Shown here in pieces: positions 55,816-64,000 of a DNA stretch of 64,000 bases; positions within the stretch are counted from its first letter, which is position 1, and every line of letters begins with the position of its first letter. The stretch comes from Staphylococcus sp. IVB6214 (GTDB taxonomy: Bacteria; Bacillota; Bacilli; Staphylococcales; Staphylococcaceae). The notes under the pieces are model-generated. The model worked only from the letters and a program-made list of their open reading frames with translations. It was not told the origin of the DNA and made no database searches. The stretch spans positions 2,127,279 to 2,191,278 of the forward strand of contig NZ_CP094723.1 of NCBI RefSeq assembly GCF_025558585.1. The letters run 5' to 3'. The translations under genes and the position numbers were made by a program.

Positions 55816-57213
55816 GTGCGAACAATTAAATATAAAGACATTGCAACATATATTCGTGACAAAATCATCAGTGGTAATTGGTTTTATGGTATGAAAATTC
55901 CTTCTCAAAGACAACTGGCCAACCAATTCCACGTCAATAGGGTTACAATTATCAAAAGTATTGAACTATTAGAAGCAGAAGGATTTATTTATACAAAACA
56001 AGGAAGTGGGACTTATGTCAATAACTATCTCAATGAAGATGTTAAGACACAAAAATGGTCTGACATGATGGCATGGTCATTAAGTGCAAGAAATCAGTAT
56101 ACTGTGCAACTTATTAATAAATTAGAAACAGATACAACTTATATCCATATCAGTAAAGGAGAACTCGGCAAAGATTTAATACCGCATATTGCATTGAAAC
56201 AAGCTATGACAGCAGTATCTCGTTATATTGGCGACTTATCGTTTGGCTATTATAACGGTTATGGTTATGATCACCTAAGAGCATTGATCGCTCAACGTCT
56301 ACGTAACCAAGGAATAAATGTTACTCAAGATAATGTGCTCATTACATCCGGTGCCTTACATGCCATTCAACTGATTACAACTGGTTTTTTAAGTCGTCAT
56401 ACGGTCATCCCATCCCATGCACCTTCATATATTGATTCCACATCTCTTTTTAGTAGTCTTCATTCTAAAAACATCAAGATACCATACAATACTTTTCAAC
56501 ATTTTCATCGTATGATTGAACAACTCCCCAGTCACCAAGACAAAGCACTCTATATTCAACCAACATTCAATAACCCAACAGGTCAGTCACTTTCAGAACA
56601 CACCAAAGAAGCAATAGTTAAATATTGTGAATGCCATCATATTCCTATTATTGAAGACGATATCTATCAAGACATTTGGTTTAAACACTCAGAAAATACA
56701 CCCATGAAAGTACTAGATCAGCATGGTACTGTGCTTCATATTAGTAGTTTTTCAAAATCCATTGCTCCCGCCCTTCGCATCGGTTGGATCGTTGCATCAG
56801 AAAAAATCATTGAACAATTAGCGGATATTCGTATGCAGAACGACTACGGCTCAAGTATTTTATCGCAAATGGTCATCTATGAAATGTTAAAAAATGGTGC
56901 CTACGATCAACACTTACAAAAACTGCGGAATGTCTTAAAAATAAAGCGTAACGCAATGTTAAAAATTTTAGACCAGTATTATACTGATATAGCAACATGG
57001 AAAATTCCAGAAGGTGGCTTCTTTGTATGGCTCACTTTTACAAACAATATAAATATCAAACAACTCTTTACAACACTTATTGATAAAGAAAAGATACTCA
57101 TCAATCCCGGTTTTATATATGGTAGTCAAGAGAACACCATACGCCTTTCATACGCTTACGAAAGTATTGATAATATTACTTTCGCATTGAAGAAGATACG
57201 TCAATACTTGTAA
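55816..57213 (+). CDS. MocR-type (GntR-HTH plus aminotransferase) regulator
   Basis: Residues 1-72 of 465 form a GntR winged helix (IPSQRQLANQFHVNRVTIIK). From about 105 it is a fold-type I aminotransferase with PLP Lys314 in ISSFSKSIAPALRIGW, YIQPTFNNPTG and IIEDDIYQD. It should sense an amino acid through PLP and control the divergent dioxygenase-exporter operon. The start is odd: GTG 55816 overlaps the AGGAGG, while no ATG, GTG or TTG lies at normal spacing; an ATT stands at 55825, 8 bases after AGGAGG. Confidence 0.85.
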   Translation: MRTIKYKDIATYIRDKIISGNWFYGMKIPSQRQLANQFHVNRVTIIKSIELLEAEGFIYTKQGSGTYVNNYLNEDVKTQKWSDMMAWSLSARNQYTVQLINKLETDTTYIHISKGELGKDLIPHIALKQAMTAVSRYIGDLSFGYYNGYGYDHLRALIAQRLRNQGINVTQDNVLITSGALHAIQLITTGFLSRHTVIPSHAPSYIDSTSLFSSLHSKNIKIPYNTFQHFHRMIEQLPSHQDKALYIQPTFNNPTGQSLSEHTKEAIVKYCECHHIPIIEDDIYQDIWFKHSENTPMKVLDQHGTVLHISSFSKSIAPALRIGWIVASEKIIEQLADIRMQNDYGSSILSQMVIYEMLKNGAYDQHLQKLRNVLKIKRNAMLKILDQYYTDIATWKIPEGGFFVWLTFTNNINIKQLFTTLIDKEKILINPGFIYGSQENTIRLSYAYESIDNITFALKKIRQYL

Positions 57214-57275
57214 TTGTATTTTTCATCAACTTATGTTACACTACAAATAACAAGAATACTTGCATTTGAAGCACC

Positions 57276-57310
57276 AAATCCCCTTACTATGCCAGTAGTA
57301 AGGGGATTTT
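57276..57310. terminator. Terminator between mocR and the toxin gene
   Basis: AAATCCCCTTACTA (57276-57289) pairs with TAGTAAGGGGATTT (57296-57309). The T-run is on the plus strand, ending the MocR transcript; the hairpin can also end the toxin mRNA. Confidence 0.85.
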
Positions 57311-57333
57311 TAGTGTGGCTTAGTCACCTATTT

Positions 57334-57429
57334 TTACTTTTCATCGCGTTTTCGAAGCCAATGCGAAAAAAGCGCAATGATACAACCACTAATAACAGCA
57401 GTTGTGATATGAACAAGAATACTTGTCAT
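57334..57429 (-). CDS. PepA1-like type I toxin peptide
   Basis: The 31-residue peptide MTSILVHITTAVISGCIIAL then FSHWLRKRDEK is collinear with the S. aureus SprA1/PepA1 membrane toxin (same length class, same VHI...VISGC-IA-F-S-WL pattern and charged tail). It would insert in the membrane and kill or arrest the cell when unchecked. GGAGGTG lies 7 bases before the ATG, and TATAAT lies upstream on the minus strand near 57488. Too short for ordinary gene finders. Confidence 0.85.
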   Translation of the reverse strand: MTSILVHITTAVISGCIIALFSHWLRKRDEK

Positions 57430-57475
57430 CTTCAGCACCTCCTCTCTACGTCAAGTTTGACGCCCGAGAGATAGG
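57415..57475 (+). ncRNA. Probable antisense antitoxin RNA (SprA1-AS-like)
   Basis: In known pepA1 loci a cis-encoded RNA of about 60 nt from the opposite strand covers the toxin ribosome site. The plus strand here has a hairpin CGTCAA-GT-TTGACG (57449-57462) inside CTCTC/GAGAG pairing. Exact ends and promoter cannot be fixed. Confidence 0.4.
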
Positions 57476-57537
57476 CGACACTTTTATTATATCAGCATCA
57501 AAAAAAGATTAATATAGTTATTAAATTTTCCACAATA

Positions 57538-57600
57538 ACAAACAACGGACAGCAACACCTTCTCTCTAATGGGTTACTGTCCGTTGTATTTATTTTCGAT
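57538..57600 (-). terminator. Terminator after noc
   Basis: ACAACGGACAG (57542-57552) pairs with CTGTCCGTTGT (57587-57597), 11 bp with a long loop. The stem reaches the last codons of noc. Confidence 0.65.
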
Positions 57601-58447
57601 AGATTTTCAAACGAATCTCATAGTAGTCATCATGATCTTGTTCTTTTTGTTCGAACTTAATACCGTTTGCGCGGATTTCTAATAAGCTATCAGCAATAAT
57701 GTCACGTGCTGCAGATATATCATGTACGATTTCTCGCGCTGTTTCATCAGTGCCTCCTGTGGCCACAACTTCTGTCTTAGCCGCTTCTTTCAACTTGTCT
57801 TCAGTCTGTTTGACATTCAACTGTTGTTTCACGATCAAACGCAACATCTCTTCCTGACGCTCTGCTGACAAGCCAACAAGTGCTCTGCCATGACGTTCCG
57901 TAATTTGGTGATCACGGATTGCTTGTATGACACATGGTGTTAGTTTCAACAACCGCAACTTGTTGGCGATAAAGCTCTGACTTTTTCCAACACTTTTTGC
58001 GAGTTCTGCTTGTGTAATACCTTCAAACGCTAAGAGTTTCTTGTACGCTTCAGCTTCTTCTACTGCCGACAAGTTTTCACGCTGAATATTTTCAATCAAC
58101 GCAACAACTGCTGTTTCTTCATCATCAAGCTGACGTACAAGTACTTCCGCTTCAGTCATCTGATTCATCTGTAAAGCACGAAAGCGACGTTCTCCTGCGA
58201 TAATCTCATACATATTTTCTTCAATCGGGCGCACGACGATTGGCTGTAATAAGCCGTGCTCACGAATAGATTCCGCAAGTTCTTCAATACGTGCACGATC
58301 AAATGTCTGACGTGGCTGATAACGGTTCGGAACGATGCGCTCTATGCGAATCGTCTCAACACCGTGACGCTCTGTTTCTGATACTTCTAATAATGCATCT
58401 TTATTTTTAAGTCCAAACAACTTGGAAAAGGGCTTCTTCATACGCAT
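57590..58447 (-). CDS. noc: Nucleoid occlusion protein Noc
   Basis: This 285-residue ParB-family protein has the amphipathic membrane-binding N-terminus KKPFSKLFGLKNKD typical of Noc, then VPNRYQPRQTF, GERRFRALQ, ENIQRENLSAVEEAEAYKKL and the HTH ITQAELAKSVGKSQSFIANK. It protects the nucleoid from division and, in S. aureus, limits initiation. The second ATG (58441) may be the real start. It is last in mnmE-mnmG-rsmG-noc. Confidence 0.94.
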   Translation of the reverse strand: MRMKKPFSKLFGLKNKDALLEVSETERHGVETIRIERIVPNRYQPRQTFDRARIEELAESIREHGLLQPIVVRPIEENMYEIIAGERRFRALQMNQMTEAEVLVRQLDDEETAVVALIENIQRENLSAVEEAEAYKKLLAFEGITQAELAKSVGKSQSFIANKLRLLKLTPCVIQAIRDHQITERHGRALVGLSAERQEEMLRLIVKQQLNVKQTEDKLKEAAKTEVVATGGTDETAREIVHDISAARDIIADSLLEIRANGIKFEQKEQDHDDYYEIRLKIYRK

Positions 58448-58466
58448 CTCTCACTTTCAGCTATTG

Positions 58467-59186
58467 CTATTCAACGAGTGGCGCTTTATTGGGTGTACCT
58501 GGTTTGCGCGGATACTTCTTCGGCGTCTGACTGCGCTTCTGAATTTTGATGATCTGACGTTCCCCCGCCTCTTCTGGCAACGTGAAACCAAATACGTCTT
58601 CTACACGACCACCTAAGACTCCAATCGCAAAGCGTGCTTCATCCAGTTCTTCTTGACCTTTTGAAGACTTCAATGCCATAAAGAGTCCATGCTTTTTAAC
58701 AAGTGGTAAGCAGAGTTCACTCAATACAGACAATCTTGCTACGGCACGTGCTGTAACGATATCAAAAGACGCCCGGTAGTCTTCATTTTTACCAAATGTT
58801 TCTGCACGATCATGCACGAAGCGTACACCTTCTAATTCTAACGCATCGGCCAATTGATTTAAAAACTGAATACGTTTGTTCAATGAATCTACAATGGTTA
58901 CATGTAAATGTGGGAAGACAATTTTCAATGGAATACTTGGAAAACCAGCACCTGCACCAACATCACAGACGTGTAATGGCTCACTCAAGTCACAATAAAA
59001 GCTCAGTGTAATAGAGTCATAAAAGTGTTTCAAATAAACTTCATGTTTCTCTGTAATACTTGTCAGATTGATCTTGTCATTCCACGTTACAAGCATATCA
59101 TAATATGTTTCAAATTGTTGTTTCTGTTTGTCTGACAACGTAATACCATGTTCATCTAATTGTTTCGCTAACCATTCTACACTCAT
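58467..59186 (-). CDS. rsmG: 16S rRNA (guanine527-N7) methyltransferase
   Basis: This 239-residue SAM methyltransferase has the fold motif [20 protein letters not shown] and [20 protein letters not shown]. Loss of rsmG gives low-level streptomycin resistance in many bacteria. It directly follows mnmG with no gap. Confidence 0.96.
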   Translation of the reverse strand: MSVEWLAKQLDEHGITLSDKQKQQFETYYDMLVTWNDKINLTSITEKHEVYLKHFYDSITLSFYCDLSEPLHVCDVGAGAGFPSIPLKIVFPHLHVTIVDSLNKRIQFLNQLADALELEGVRFVHDRAETFGKNEDYRASFDIVTARAVARLSVLSELCLPLVKKHGLFMALKSSKGQEELDEARFAIGVLGGRVEDVFGFTLPEEAGERQIIKIQKRSQTPKKYPRKPGTPNKAPLVE

Positions 59187-61061
59187 TTATTTCACCCTTT
59201 GTATTTTCCCTTGTTCTAAATATACTAACAAGATAGAGATGTCGGCTGGGTTTACCCCAGAAATACGTGATGCTTGCGCAATATTCAACGGCTTCACTTC
59301 CGCTAACTTTTCACGTGCTTCAGATGCTAAACTATCAATCTTAGAATAATCTAGATCCTCTGGAATTTTTTTCTGTTCCATGCGTTTTACTTTATCGACT
59401 TGTTGTAAGGATTTATTAATATAACCTTCATATTTCGTTTGAATTTCAATTTGTTCTTCAACATCTGCTGATAAAACATGATCTTCTTCTAAAATTTCTA
59501 AGACCGTTTCATACGTCATCTCTGGACGACGCAACAATTCATTCGCCAAGATACCGTCTTTCAGGCGAGAACCACCTTCACGTTCAATAATCGCTTGCAC
59601 ACGTTCTGAAGGCTTAATACGTATCCCCGCTAAACGTGCCAATTCGTCTTTGATCTGTTCACGTTTTTCGTTAAATCGTGCGTAGCGTTCTTCCGTAATC
59701 AAACCGAGTTCATGACCGATATCTGTTAAACGTAAGTCTGCATTATCATGACGCAACAACAGACGGTACTCTGCACGAGAAGTTAATAAACGATAAGGTT
59801 CATTCGTTCCCTTCGTCACAAGGTCGTCAATCAGTACGCCGATATATGCGTCCGAACGACGTAAGATTTTTTCTTCCTTACCTAACACACGTCCAGCAGC
59901 GTTGATACCCGCCATCAAACCTTGTCCTGCAGCTTCTTCATAACCTGATGTACCGTTGATTTGCCCAGCTGTATAAAGGTTCTTAATCATTTTCGTTTCT
60001 AACGTCGGCCATAGTTGTGTTGGTACAATCGCATCATATTCAATCGCATATCCTGCACGCATCATATCTGCCTTCTCAAGTCCAGGAATCGTCGCAAGCA
60101 TTTGACGTTGAACCGCTTCAGGCAAGCTCGTAGACAATCCTTGAACATATACTTCGTTCGTATTACGACCTTCTGGCTCTAAGAACAGTTGGTGACGTGG
60201 TTTATCATTAAAACGCACAAACTTATCTTCAATAGATGGGCAATAACGTGGCCCCGTTCCTTTGATCATACCCGAATACATTGCTGATAAATGCAAGTTA
60301 TCATCAATGACCTTATGCGTCTCACCGTTCGTATACGTTAACCAACATGGCAGTTGATCCAAGATATATTCCGTTGTGTCATAGCTAAATGCACGGCCGA
60401 CATCATCACCTGGTTGGATTTCCGTTTTGCTGTAATCAATCGTTTTCGCATTCACACGTGGTGGTGTACCCGTTTTAAAACGCACTACATCAAAACCAAT
60501 CTCTCTCAGATGATCTGCCAATGTAATTGATGGCAATTGGTGGTTCGGGCCACTTGAGTACTTCAAGTTACCGAGAATGATTTCACCACGTAGGAACGTT
60601 CCAGTCGTTAAAATAACCGCTTCTGCACGATATTCTGTACCAACACTCGTACGAACACCCTTTACAGCGCCATCTTCAATGATCAGTTCATCAACCATCC
60701 CTTGCATCACTTCAAGGTTATCTTCGTCTTCTAACACACGTTTCATCTCTTGTTGATACAAAACTTTGTCTGCTTGTGCACGCAATGCACGAACAGCTGG
60801 CCCTTTCCCAGTATTCAACATACGCATTTGAATGTGCGTTTTATCAATTGTTTTCGCCATTTGTCCACCGAGTGCATCAATTTCACGGACGACGATTCCT
60901 TTTGCTGGTCCACCCACTGAAGGGTTACATGGCATGAATGCAATGTTGTCTAAATTTATTGTTAACATTAATGTACGTGCGCCGCGACGTGCAGAAGCCA
61001 AACCTGCTTCAACGCCTGAATGTCCCGCACCTACAACAATGACATCATATGTTTTAATCAT
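59187..61061 (-). CDS. mnmG: tRNA uridine 5-carboxymethylaminomethyl modification enzyme, FAD subunit
   Basis: This 624-residue protein starts at ATG 61061 ([20 protein letters not shown]), 7 bases after GGAGG. The FAD motif is [20 protein letters not shown]; also [13 protein letters not shown] and YCPSIEDK. With MnmE it modifies the wobble U of several tRNAs. The 6-residue longer reading is rejected. Confidence 0.96.
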   Translation of the reverse strand: MIKTYDVIVVGAGHSGVEAGLASARRGARTLMLTINLDNIAFMPCNPSVGGPAKGIVVREIDALGGQMAKTIDKTHIQMRMLNTGKGPAVRALRAQADKVLYQQEMKRVLEDEDNLEVMQGMVDELIIEDGAVKGVRTSVGTEYRAEAVILTTGTFLRGEIILGNLKYSSGPNHQLPSITLADHLREIGFDVVRFKTGTPPRVNAKTIDYSKTEIQPGDDVGRAFSYDTTEYILDQLPCWLTYTNGETHKVIDDNLHLSAMYSGMIKGTGPRYCPSIEDKFVRFNDKPRHQLFLEPEGRNTNEVYVQGLSTSLPEAVQRQMLATIPGLEKADMMRAGYAIEYDAIVPTQLWPTLETKMIKNLYTAGQINGTSGYEEAAGQGLMAGINAAGRVLGKEEKILRRSDAYIGVLIDDLVTKGTNEPYRLLTSRAEYRLLLRHDNADLRLTDIGHELGLITEERYARFNEKREQIKDELARLAGIRIKPSERVQAIIEREGGSRLKDGILANELLRRPEMTYETVLEILEEDHVLSADVEEQIEIQTKYEGYINKSLQQVDKVKRMEQKKIPEDLDYSKIDSLASEAREKLAEVKPLNIAQASRISGVNPADISILLVYLEQGKIQRVK

Positions 61062-61078
61062 TCGTATTCCTCCATACA

Positions 61079-62461
61079 TTATTTTCCGAGACAGAATTGG
61101 CTAAAGAGCTGGTCGATTAGTTCTTCACTTGCTGATTCACCGATAATCTCACCGAGCAACTCCCATGTACGTGTTAGATCAATTTGTACCATATCCATTG
61201 GGATGCCTGACTCTGCTGCTTCTATCGCATCTTGAATTGCTTGTTTCGCTTGCTTTAATAATGAAATATGACGTGAATTCGACACGTACGTCATATCTTG
61301 ATTTTGTATTGATCCATCAAAGAACAGATCACGAATTTGCAGTTCTAACGCATCAATTCCCTGCTGTGTCTGCATGGATGTTTCTATGAGTGGCTTGTCA
61401 CCAATCATTTGTTTCACTTCATCGATATCGAGTTGACGTTCAAGGTCAGTCTTATTCACAATGACAATAACGTCTTCATTTTTTATCACTTCATAAAGTT
61501 GACGATCTTCTTGCGTAAGTGCTTCGTTGTTATTTAAAACAAACAAGATCAAATCTGCTTCCTGTAATGCCTTGCGTGAACGCTCAACACCGATACGTTC
61601 CACGATGTCTTCAGTTTCACGGATACCTGCCGTGTCGACCAACTTCAATGGCACGCCACGTACATTCACGTATTCTTCTAAAACATCTCGTGTCGTTCCA
61701 GCCACTTCTGTCACAATCGCCTTGTTAGACTGAATCAAGTTGTTCAACATAGAAGACTTCCCTACATTGGGCTTCCCAACAATGACAGTTGAAAGACCTT
61801 CACGCATAATCTTTCCTTGAACACCTGTATCAAGCAATTGTTGAATTTCTTGCTTGATTTGATGAGAACGTTCTAATAAAAAGTCTGTTGTCGCTTCTTC
61901 AACATCGTCGTATTCTGGATAATCGATATTCACTTCGACTTGCGCCAATACTTCTAAGATTGATTGACGTTGTTGTTGGATTAGCGTACTCAGTCGCCCT
62001 TCTATTTGATTCATCGCTACTTTAGACGCTCGGTCCGTCTTAGACCTGATAAAGTCCATCACTGCTTCAGCTTGAGATAAGTCGATACGGCCATTTAAAA
62101 AGGCACGCTTCGTATACTCACCCGGTTCAGCAATACGTGCACCGTGCGTCATCGTTAACTCTAGCACACGATTAATCGTTAAAATACCACCGTGACAGTT
62201 AATCTCAACAATGTCTTCTCTCGTAAACGTACGTGGTGCACGTAAAACGGAAACCATCACTTCTTCCACCACATCACCCGTCTCTGGATCAATGATGTGT
62301 CCGTAGTTAATTGTATGTGTTGGCACCTGTTCAAGCTTTTGTTTACCTTTATATAATTTATCTGCAATTGCGACTGCATCGTGTCCAGATAAACGCACAA
62401 TGCCAATCGCACCTTCACCCATCGGTGTTGATATACTCGTGATTGTATCTAACTGTTCCAC
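61079..62461 (-). CDS. mnmE: tRNA modification GTPase MnmE
   Basis: This protein of about 460 residues has GTG 62461 chosen as start, with AAGGAGG 9 bases upstream; GTG 62467 is only 3 bases from it. The N-terminal tetrahydrofolate-binding domain has [15 protein letters not shown]. The G domain in the helical region has [22 protein letters not shown] and NKTD. The C-terminal Cys sits in FSQFCLGK. Confidence 0.96.
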   Translation of the reverse strand: MEQLDTITSISTPMGEGAIGIVRLSGHDAVAIADKLYKGKQKLEQVPTHTINYGHIIDPETGDVVEEVMVSVLRAPRTFTREDIVEINCHGGILTINRVLELTMTHGARIAEPGEYTKRAFLNGRIDLSQAEAVMDFIRSKTDRASKVAMNQIEGRLSTLIQQQRQSILEVLAQVEVNIDYPEYDDVEEATTDFLLERSHQIKQEIQQLLDTGVQGKIMREGLSTVIVGKPNVGKSSMLNNLIQSNKAIVTEVAGTTRDVLEEYVNVRGVPLKLVDTAGIRETEDIVERIGVERSRKALQEADLILFVLNNNEALTQEDRQLYEVIKNEDVIVIVNKTDLERQLDIDEVKQMIGDKPLIETSMQTQQGIDALELQIRDLFFDGSIQNQDMTYVSNSRHISLLKQAKQAIQDAIEAAESGIPMDMVQIDLTRTWELLGEIIGESASEELIDQLFSQFCLGK

Positions 62462-62563
62462 GTTCACGTGCCTCCTTTATCTCAAGTTGATTATGCCTTA
62501 TTGTAAAATGTTTCAGTCCGAATTGCGACTATCCTGTTCAAACATTGTGAGAGTCACTACATT

Positions 62564-62605
62564 TTAGACTTCGGTTTGTCTGACGTCACACAAACCGAAG
62601 TCTAA
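62564..62605. repeat. 42-bp near-perfect palindrome
   Basis: TTAGACTTCGGTTTGT (62564-62579) pairs with ACAAACCGAAGTCTAA (62590-62605), and the loop contains TGACGTCA, itself a palindrome, so only one central pair fails. No U-tract follows on either strand. It lies between rnpA and mnmE. Confidence 0.85.
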
Positions 62606-62608
62606 CCG

Positions 62609-62956
62609 CTATGGTATTCTCTTATTAAAAACCTTTGCAATCTTCAAGACATGCTCTAAACTCTTCTGTATCTCTTGTACCGACATATCTTTTGCAGGAA
62701 AGCGTGCAATCACAATCAAATCTTTCGGCAAAAAGTCCACCTTGTGCACTTTAAAGCACTCTCTAATACTTCGCTTAATACGATTTCGTGTGACTGCATT
62801 CCCTAGTTTTTTAGAGACGCTAATCCCCAGTCGAAAATGATCCGCTTGTTGTCGATCATAACTATAAACGACAAACTGGCGATTCGCGACTGATTTGCCA
62901 TGTCGATAAATTGTTTGAAAGTCAGCATTCTTTTTAATTCGGTATGCTTTTTCCAT
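62609..62956 (-). CDS. rnpA: Ribonuclease P protein component
   Basis: This 115-residue protein has the RNR signature KLGNAVTRNRIKRSIRECFK, with start MEKAYRIKKNADFQTIYRHG. It binds the RNase P RNA for tRNA 5' maturation. It lies downstream of rpmH in the conserved origin block. Confidence 0.95.
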   Translation of the reverse strand: MEKAYRIKKNADFQTIYRHGKSVANRQFVVYSYDRQQADHFRLGISVSKKLGNAVTRNRIKRSIRECFKVHKVDFLPKDLIVIARFPAKDMSVQEIQKSLEHVLKIAKVFNKRIP

Positions 62957-63092
62957 TTACTATCACTCGTCTTTCTGATTATAACGTCTCTCTCTACTAT
63001 CATTTATACTATATCCACTCTATACACCGTTATTTCACTCGTCGGGTAGACTCCCCTACCCTATTCATCACATCAGATGCACGATACTTTCG

Positions 63093-63124
63093 CAAAAAAA
63101 AGACCACTGAATAAGTCAGTGATC
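63093..63124 (-). terminator. Hairpin terminator after rpmH
   Basis: GATCACTGA pairs with TCAGTGGTC (9 bp, one wobble) and is followed by eight T's on the minus strand. It separates rpmH from rnpA, perhaps with partial read-through. Confidence 0.8.
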
Positions 63125-63262
63125 TTATGCTGATAAAACTTTGCGACCTTTACGACGACGACGCGCCAATACTTTACGGCCATTTTTAGTGCTCATACGT
63201 TTTCTGAAACCATGAACTTTACTATGTTTACGTTTGTTTGGTTGATAAGTACGTTTTACCAT
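63125..63262 (-). CDS. rpmH: Ribosomal protein L34
   Basis: The 45-residue frame from ATG 63262 to TAA 63125 reads [20 protein letters not shown] and continues to RKVLSA. A GGAGGTG site precedes the ATG. L34 marks the origin side of the chromosome in nearly all bacteria. Confidence 0.97.
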
Positions 63263-63988
63263 GCAAAACACCTCCGTCTCAATTCGTCCAATTATCTAAT
63301 CATCACTCTAGATAAGTTAATTTTCGATTTCTACATTTAAAATAGAACTGTCTTTTAAATGAAATGTTTACATTTCAAGCAACTACTACAATATAACAAA
63401 ATACAATTTGTAAATCAAGTATGATTTTTATAACTTCTATTATTTTGTATCCAACAAACTGAGAAAACTGATGAACAATCAAGTTTTATATAAGGAATCA
63501 CACTCAACATAAAAATCTCACAAAATTGAATACCGGGTTTTATCTATTATTAATAGCACCCACTATTGAATCTCACAACTATCTACTTCATCATACTATG
63601 CATTCATATCTAAGTAATTACACAAAAATACTATCCACAGACAAAATTGAAACCGTTTGTAAGTTATCCACTTATGCACAAAGTGTTTATAAGAAACTGT
63701 GGATAATTATTTTCTCCCCACAATTTATCCAAATATCCACACACATTTTCACACCTATTTGACAGTCACATATGTTAAAAAGTATAATTGTGTGGATAAG
63801 TGCTTAGAACCCTTATATTATCTGGCTTTATACTTATCGCTTTTCCCCAATTATTCTGTGAATAACCAGCGTTGTATCTCTTTTCATCCACAGGGTGTGG
63901 ATGAGTTTGTGGATAATTGTTCACAGCCTGTGTTTATTTATTTTTTCCAATGGGGATATTGTGAATAACTAAAATTTTATAGAGGAAG
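63263..63988. other. oriC: oriC region with DnaA boxes
   Basis: No gene is supported in this AT-rich gap between rpmH and dnaA. Perfect DnaA boxes (TTATCCACA) lie on the minus strand at 63698-63706, 63791-63799 and 63908-63916. One-mismatch or TTATNCACA boxes lie at 63631, 63664, 63672, 63725, 63733, 63857, 63884, 63896 and 63960. Spacing is tightest at 63884-63925. This is the dnaA-upstream box cluster of a Firmicute origin. Confidence 0.92.
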
Positions 63989-64000
63989 ATGGCGTTAAAA
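63989..64000 (+). CDS. dnaA: Probable start of dnaA (4 codons)
   Basis: ATG GCG TTA AAA at the window end follows the DnaA-box cluster and an AGAGGAAG stretch, in the place and direction of dnaA. Only four codons are visible; the true start could be slightly further right. Confidence 0.4.

Noticed and set aside
57214..57474. 86-residue plus-strand frame after the MocR gene
   Set aside because: It runs through the terminator and antisense to the PepA1-like toxin, and has no ribosome site.
58577..58590. AACGTGAAACC in rsmG as a parS site
   Set aside because: Only one half of TGTTTCACGTGAAACA is matched; the other half is absent.
63526..63968. Open frames of 78 and 89 codons in the origin region
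   Set aside because: They cover the DnaA boxes, have no ribosome site and show low-complexity composition.

Overview
The window is a piece of a Staphylococcus chromosome, probably a non-aureus species. Gene content and protein sequences are staphylococcal throughout: guaA, xpt-pbuX-guaB-guaA, the metICFE operon behind a Met T-box, rpsF-ssb-rpsR, a norB-type pump, a PepA1-like type I toxin, and a SaPI-like island at guaA. The right edge is the replication origin. rpmH is followed by about 700 bp packed with DnaA boxes, and a probable dnaA start lies in the last 12 bases. Most genes to the left point away from the origin, as expected on a replichore arm. I cannot name the species from sequence alone; a hyicus/intermedius-type species is a guess.

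Layout. (1) 1-10.75 kb is most of a phage-inducible chromosomal island (SaPI family) inserted at the 3' end of guaA. From the guaA side inward it holds the integrase, a Stl-like repressor, a divergent early operon (HTH protein, excisionase-like protein, small proteins, SF3 helicase Rep, prim-pol primase, 213-aa island protein), then a second operon ending in terS behind a promoter with a LexA-type operator. The start of a DUF418 cargo gene runs off the left edge. (2) 10.75-15.95 kb is the guanine-riboswitch operon xpt-pbuX-guaB-guaA. (3) 16-20.9 kb has a sigma-B type stress gene, two uncertain genes, a TPP-riboswitch thiO and tcyP. (4) 20.9-27.6 kb is nfrA, a hydratase-like gene and ahpCF, bracketed by two near-identical IS3-family elements, each inserted in the loop of a transcription terminator. 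(5) 27.6-33.5 kb has a DUF1002 protein, an orphan metQ, bioB and metNIQ. (6) 33.6-37.6 kb is an ascorbate-type PTS with its PRD regulator. (7) 38-41.6 kb has an M20 amidohydrolase, norB and a small membrane protein. (8) 41.9-46.4 kb is the conserved block rpsR-ssb-rpsF, ychF, DUF951, mscS, parB. (9) 46.5-54 kb is the methionine operon. (10) 54-57.5 kb is an accessory cluster: EamA exporter, an isoleucine-dioxygenase-like Fe/2-oxoglutarate enzyme and a divergent MocR regulator, followed by a PepA1-like toxin/antisense module. (11) 57.6-64 kb is noc-rsmG-mnmG-mnmE-rnpA-rpmH and oriC.

Regulatory RNA is unusually well represented: a guanine riboswitch, a TPP riboswitch, a Met T-box, an S6:S18 leader and a type I toxin system. 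Sulfur and methionine genes recur (tcyP, metQ, metNIQ, metICFE), and tcyP and metN share an upstream motif resembling the CymR operator. The items most worth following are the dioxygenase/exporter/MocR trio, the double terminator-loop IS insertion, and the repeat structures in the island.
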